From positions 372,001-436,000 of the forward strand of contig NZ_WHPF01000001.1 of assembly GCF_013106755.1 (NCBI RefSeq): a stretch of 64,000 nt of DNA. Direction: 5' to 3'. The DNA comes from Limnovirga soli (GTDB taxonomy: Bacteria > Bacteroidota > Bacteroidia > Chitinophagales > Chitinophagaceae). The position numbers were made by a program, and so were the translations under genes. The notes under the pieces were generated by a model that ran no database searches, was not told where the DNA came from, and was given only the letters and a program-made list of their open reading frames with translations. Numbering within the stretch: position 1 is the stretch's first letter; each line of letters starts with the position of its first letter. This document shows, piece by piece, positions 60,278-64,000 of the stretch.

Positions 60278-61852
60278 ATGAAATATGGCTGGTTAATAGT
60301 TCTGCTTTTTACCACATCGTTACCTGCACAAAAGCTGGCAGATATACTTATTACCCATGGCAAAATTATTGATGGCAGCGGCAATCCCTGGTTTTATGGA
60401 GATATAGCCATTAAAAATGGCATTATAATCGATATAGGCCAGCTTACGGACTACACCGCCACCACCACTATTGATGCTACAGGACTGTACATTGCACCCG
60501 GTTTTATAGATGTGCACACCCACATTGAGGGAGATGAAGTTAAAAACCCCCTTGCTGCTAACTTTATATACGATGGCGTAACCACTGTAATTACAGGCAA
60601 TTGCGGTTTATCAAAAGTGGACACAAAAGCCTATCTGTATTTTTTAGACAGTTTGCATCTAGCCGTAAATTCCGCTACCCTAATTGGGCATAATGATATT
60701 CGTAAAGCAGTTATGGGCCGTGCCAACCGCCCACCCACCGCAGATGAATTAACACAAATGGAGCAATTGGTTACACAGGCCATGCAAAGTGGCGCCGTAG
60801 GCTTATCAACCGGGTTAATTTATATTCCGGGTACTTATGCAAGCACTGCTGAAATTACTGCACTTGCCAAAGTTTGCGCCCAATACAATGGCGTGTATAC
60901 CACCCATATGCGTTATGAGGGCGATAGCGTATTATACGCCATACAGGAAGCATTGGCCATTGGCAAAGCCGCCAATATACCCGTTGAAATCTCGCATTTT
61001 AAAGTAAGCGGACAAAATAACTGGGGCCGCAGTAAAGAAACGCTGGCCCTTATTCAACAAGCCCGGCAGGAGGGCATTGATGTAACCATTGATCAATACC
61101 CCTATACCGCCAGCAGCACTTCGCTAAGCACATTATTGCCCGATTGGGTGCAGTCTGACGGAGAAGACTCATTAAGAACACGTTTGCAAAACCCTACCAT
61201 AGCAGCTATGGTAAAAAAACAAATGCTGGCCTCTTTGCAAAAAAGAAAACTGGCGCATTACAGTTATGCCTTTGTGGCCAACTACCCGCCCGATACCACA
61301 CTCAATGGCAAAAACATAGAAGCCATTAATCTGTTATGGCATCGCAAACATACGGCTATAAGCGAGGCACAAACGGTAATAGACCTCCTGCTAAAAAGCG
61401 ATGCCGGCATGGTTTTTCATGGCATGAGTGAGGAAGATATTAACCGCATAATGCAGTACCCTTTTAATATGTTTGCCAGCGATGCCAGTATACGCATATT
61501 ATATGCAGGCATACCACACCCCCGTGGTTACGGCACCAATGCAAGGGTATTGGGTAAATATGTACGAGAACAGCAAATAATCACCTTGGAGGAAGCGATC
61601 CGCCGTATGACATCCCTGCCGGCACAAAAATATCATTTCACCAATCGGGGCCTATTACGTACTGGTTTTGCCGCAGATATTGTAGTATTTAATGCCGATA
61701 CGGTTAGTGATTTATCTACTTATCAAAAGCCCCATCAATATTCAACGGGTTTTCAGTATATTCTTGTAAATGGCGCTATTGCCTTATACAATGGCAAACA
61801 AACGCAGCTACGCAATGGCAAAGTGTTATATGGTGCAGGCAAAAAAGAATAA
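60278..61852 (+). CDS. N-acyl-D-amino-acid deacylase family amidohydrolase
   Basis: 524 residues with a probable signal peptide (WLIVLLFTTSLPAQ). Amidohydrolase features: ADILITHGKIIDGSGNPWFYGDIAIKNG, the metal motif GFIDVHTHIEGD (HxH), GVTTVITGNCGLS, GLSTGLIYIPGTYAST, TTHMRYEGDSVLYAIQEAL, EISHFKVSGQNNWG, VTIDQYPYTASSTSL, MVFHGMSEEDI and the C-terminal GFAADIVVFNADTVSD. This is the D-aminoacylase group, which releases D-amino acids from N-acyl forms. It precedes an M19 dipeptidase by about 130 bp on the same strand, so the two may act on D-amino acid peptides. Confidence 0.92.
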   Translation: MKYGWLIVLLFTTSLPAQKLADILITHGKIIDGSGNPWFYGDIAIKNGIIIDIGQLTDYTATTTIDATGLYIAPGFIDVHTHIEGDEVKNPLAANFIYDGVTTVITGNCGLSKVDTKAYLYFLDSLHLAVNSATLIGHNDIRKAVMGRANRPPTADELTQMEQLVTQAMQSGAVGLSTGLIYIPGTYASTAEITALAKVCAQYNGVYTTHMRYEGDSVLYAIQEALAIGKAANIPVEISHFKVSGQNNWGRSKETLALIQQARQEGIDVTIDQYPYTASSTSLSTLLPDWVQSDGEDSLRTRLQNPTIAAMVKKQMLASLQKRKLAHYSYAFVANYPPDTTLNGKNIEAINLLWHRKHTAISEAQTVIDLLLKSDAGMVFHGMSEEDINRIMQYPFNMFASDASIRILYAGIPHPRGYGTNARVLGKYVREQQIITLEEAIRRMTSLPAQKYHFTNRGLLRTGFAADIVVFNADTVSDLSTYQKPHQYSTGFQYILVNGAIALYNGKQTQLRNGKVLYGAGKKE

Positions 61853-61887
61853 TGGGCACTTAGCAGTTGTGCAAGCATATAGCGTTC

Positions 61888-61907
61888 CTTGTGTCACTCA
61901 CTTGTAC
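61888..61907 (-). repeat. degenerate core repeat
   Basis: CTTGTGTCACTCACTTGTAC, about 16 of 20 bases matching the core, 36 bp after the D-aminoacylase stop, in the preferred orientation. Confidence 0.55.
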
Positions 61908-61979
61908 TGCATATCTTGTTTCAGCAAAACAGAAACTAATAAAAAATAAATACTACTCTTGCACACAAAAAATAAATAC

Positions 61980-63179
61980 ATGAAGCTACCCATTCACAGC
62001 CGACTTTTCATATCATGTTGTATATTAGTTTTATTCCTCCTGCATACTGCAACTGCCCAAACCCAATCGTATAAAAAAATACACAATAAAGCCATTGTAG
62101 TAGATACGCATAACGATGCATTAAGTACGCTGATTGGTAACGGGTACAGTTTCGATCAACACCTCGATGGCAAAACACACTCAGATGTTTATCGCATGAA
62201 AAAAGGGGGAATAGATGTACAAATATTTTCTATTTTCTGCGGTGGGGAACAAAAAGATCCATACAATTTCGCCAATCGCGAAATTGATACACTTTATGCT
62301 ACCGTAGCCCGAAACCCCAATAATATGATGATTGTAAAAACGCCTGACCAACTTCAGCAGGCTGTTGCAGGCAAAAAGCTTGCCGCCATGATGGGCGTTG
62401 AGGGCGGCCATATGATAGAGAATAGTCTGGATAAATTAGATTCCCTTTTTAACCGTGGCGTACGTTATATGACACTTACCTGGAACAACTCTAACCCCTG
62501 GGCAACCTCTGCCATGGAAGAAACCTATGATACCTTATTACACCAACCTAAAGGATTAAGTAGTTTTGGCAAGCAAGTGGTGCATCGCATGAATGCACTG
62601 GGTATGCTGGTAGACTTATCGCATGTAGGCGAAAAAACTTTTTGGGATGCAATTAATACCACCACAAAACCAGTGATTGTATCGCATAGTTGTGTGTATA
62701 ATTTATGTCCGGCTTTTCGCAATTTAAAAGACGATCAGATTAAAGCCATTGGCAAAAATGGCGGCGTAATACACCTTAATTTTTATTCTGGATTTTTAGA
62801 TGGCAACTATCACAAAAAAAGTGATGCATTTACTCAACGCCATAAAGCTGAAACAGACTCATTATTGGCGGTTATGAAAGAATCTTATTTGGTGGAAGAA
62901 TATATGTTTAAAAAATATGCTGCCGAAACCAATGAAATACGGGCACCTTTTAACCTGCTGTTTGATCATTTGGATTATATAGTAAAACTAATTGGCGTAG
63001 ACCATGTTGGCCTTGGTTCAGATTTTGATGGTATAGAATCTCCCCCACAACAATTAGATGATGTAACAAAGTTTCCGCTAATTACAAAAGAGTTGTTACG
63101 CCGTGGTTATAGCAAGCAGGATGTTTATAAAATACTGGGCGGTAATTTCATTAGAATTTTTGAGGCCAACAGTTTGTAA
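61980..63179 (+). CDS. M19 family membrane-type dipeptidase
   Basis: 399 residues from MKLPIHSRLFISCCILVLFLLHTATAQ (signal peptide); the frame is open from 61959. Renal dipeptidase motifs: AIVVDTHNDALSTL (His, Asp metal ligands), MMGVEGGHMIENSLD (Glu bridging ligand), YMTLTWNNSNPWATSA, LVDLSHVGEKTFWDAINTTTKPVIVSHSCVYNLCPAFRNLKDDQI (two His ligands) and DHVGLGSDFDGIE. It cleaves dipeptides, including those with D-residues at the C-terminus. Exported. Probably works with the D-aminoacylase upstream. Confidence 0.95.
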   Translation: MKLPIHSRLFISCCILVLFLLHTATAQTQSYKKIHNKAIVVDTHNDALSTLIGNGYSFDQHLDGKTHSDVYRMKKGGIDVQIFSIFCGGEQKDPYNFANREIDTLYATVARNPNNMMIVKTPDQLQQAVAGKKLAAMMGVEGGHMIENSLDKLDSLFNRGVRYMTLTWNNSNPWATSAMEETYDTLLHQPKGLSSFGKQVVHRMNALGMLVDLSHVGEKTFWDAINTTTKPVIVSHSCVYNLCPAFRNLKDDQIKAIGKNGGVIHLNFYSGFLDGNYHKKSDAFTQRHKAETDSLLAVMKESYLVEEYMFKKYAAETNEIRAPFNLLFDHLDYIVKLIGVDHVGLGSDFDGIESPPQQLDDVTKFPLITKELLRRGYSKQDVYKILGGNFIRIFEANSL

Positions 63180-63240
63180 ATCTCTCTTTAGCAATCAAAA
63201 CATTTACACTTTATGTACGGCTTTCCATAATAAAGATTGT

Positions 63241-63271
63241 ACCAATGGCTGCAGTAATGGCAGCCATTGGT
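63241..63271 (+). terminator. hairpin after the dipeptidase gene
   Basis: ACCAATGGCTGC, AGTAATG, GCAGCCATTGGT: a perfect 12-bp stem 61 bp after the stop. It has only TATTT after it, so it is a weak terminator by T-run. Confidence 0.65.
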
Positions 63272-63334
63272 ATTTAGATAGTAGTTAAAAAAATTGACTT
63301 ACATTCAATGCAATTATTTATCAATACCTGCTTT

Positions 63335-64000
63335 ATGAAAAGAATATTTGTTTGTTGCGCTTTAATGATATTTTTTGGTGCATACACCAGCCCCAAAAAA
63401 CCTGTTGCCATTATATTTGATACAGATATTGCACCCGATTACGATGATGTAGGCGCCATGGCTTTATTACATGCATTTGCCGATATGGGAGAAGCAAAAA
63501 TACTGGCTACCATTTCCTGTAATGCTTTTGAAACTACGGTACCCACCCTTAGTGTATTAAACACCTACTTTAACAGACCCGAAATACCGATAGGCATAGT
63601 ACAGGGACATTTTCCAAATAAAGATTGCTCTCAGCAGTGGGCACAGGCCATTATTGCCAGCTACCCACACGTCATAACATCAAATAGCATGGCAACCGAT
63701 GCGGTTACATTATACCGTAAAATACTGGCAGCGCAACCCGACAATAGTGTAACCATTGTTTCTGTAGGCTTTTTTACCAATCTGGCCAATTTACTGGGCT
63801 CATCTGCAGATACATATTCACCTTTGGATGGTACCACGCTGGTAAAGAAAAAAGTAAAAAAACTGGTATCCATGGCAGCCAGAATAGGAGACGATGGCAA
63901 AACAGGTTATGAATTTAATGTAATGGTAGATGCGGCAGCCTCTAAAAAAGTTTTTGCAAACTGGCCCACCCAAATAGTAATGAGCGGCTTTGAAATTGGC
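63335..64000 (+). CDS. nucleoside hydrolase, partial (cut by window end)
   Basis: 222 codons are visible from the ATG at 63335, with the frame open to the last base. A signal peptide (MKRIFVCCALMIFFGAYTS) is followed by PVAIIFDTDIAPDYDDVGAMALLHAFAD, the D.D...DDxxA calcium-binding motif of inosine/uridine nucleoside hydrolases. Later, ATISCNAFETTVPTLSVLN, VTIVSVGFFTNLANLL and EFNVMVDAAASKKVFANWP. It would release the base from ribonucleosides. The export signal suggests periplasmic use. The C-terminal part is beyond the window. Confidence 0.9.
   Translation, partial: MKRIFVCCALMIFFGAYTSPKKPVAIIFDTDIAPDYDDVGAMALLHAFADMGEAKILATISCNAFETTVPTLSVLNTYFNRPEIPIGIVQGHFPNKDCSQQWAQAIIASYPHVITSNSMATDAVTLYRKILAAQPDNSVTIVSVGFFTNLANLLGSSADTYSPLDGTTLVKKKVKKLVSMAARIGDDGKTGYEFNVMVDAAASKKVFANWPTQIVMSGFEIG

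Overview
The window looks like a chromosomal segment of a Bacteroidota bacterium, probably of the Chitinophagaceae or a close relative. This rests on a SusC/SusD pair with an ECF sigma/FecR regulator, two proteins with type IX secretion C-terminal domains, many lipoproteins, and Bacteroidota-typical families (DUF4783, DUF6429, the PF14376-type haem-binding domain, LVIVD propeller). The genus is inference. No rRNA or tRNA gene, integrase, transposase or CRISPR array was found.

Layout. 0-3.4 kb: a secreted protein of unknown role, a higBA toxin-antitoxin pair, a frameshifted zinc-ribbon gene and a divergent DUF6429 gene. 3.4-6.8 kb: a CocE-type serine hydrolase and an LVIVD propeller lipoprotein. 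7.1-19.3 kb: a beta-1,3-glucan (laminarin-type) utilisation locus, with a secreted carbohydrate-binding protein, ECF sigma factor, FecR anti-sigma factor, SusC with an STN signalling domain, SusD, a PKD lipoprotein and a GH16 lipoprotein. 19.4-45 kb: an AT-rich accessory region of mostly single, minus-strand genes (small secreted or membrane proteins, DUF4386, DMP19, GH78, a protease, a nuclease-like protein, a HARE-HTH/DNA glycosylase fusion, a cyclophilin-MORN fusion, a methyltransferase, CPBP). These are separated by large palindromes and by a 250-330 bp compound repeat. 45-64 kb: housekeeping and catabolic genes, including an APC transporter, a 1444-residue multi-domain GH16 enzyme, gpmI, a selD-mnmH selenouridine operon, a universal stress protein, a D-aminoacylase/dipeptidase pair, and a nucleoside hydrolase cut by the window end.

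What ties it together. A three-part motif with exactly conserved spacing (GGGTATA-N14-GTGTCTTA-N13-TGCATG) lies upstream of three glucan genes or operons: the 7.4-kb secreted protein, fecR-susC-susD-GH16, and the GH16 gene 40 kb away. I infer that it is the promoter read by the local ECF sigma factor, which would make the distant laminarinase part of the same regulon.

A second organising feature is a roughly 20-bp core (GTACAAGWGTGCGACGCAA) present 23 times, in most gaps between transcription units. In about 16 of the 22 copies whose neighbours are visible, it lies downstream of a gene with its reverse complement on the sense strand. Further mobile-looking sequence includes three ~97-bp elements with terminal inverted repeats, a tandem array of 21-22 bp palindromic units near 36.9 kb, and cassette-boundary-like palindromes that suggest an integrase-less cassette array. 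All function statements come from reading sequence motifs; no database search was run.
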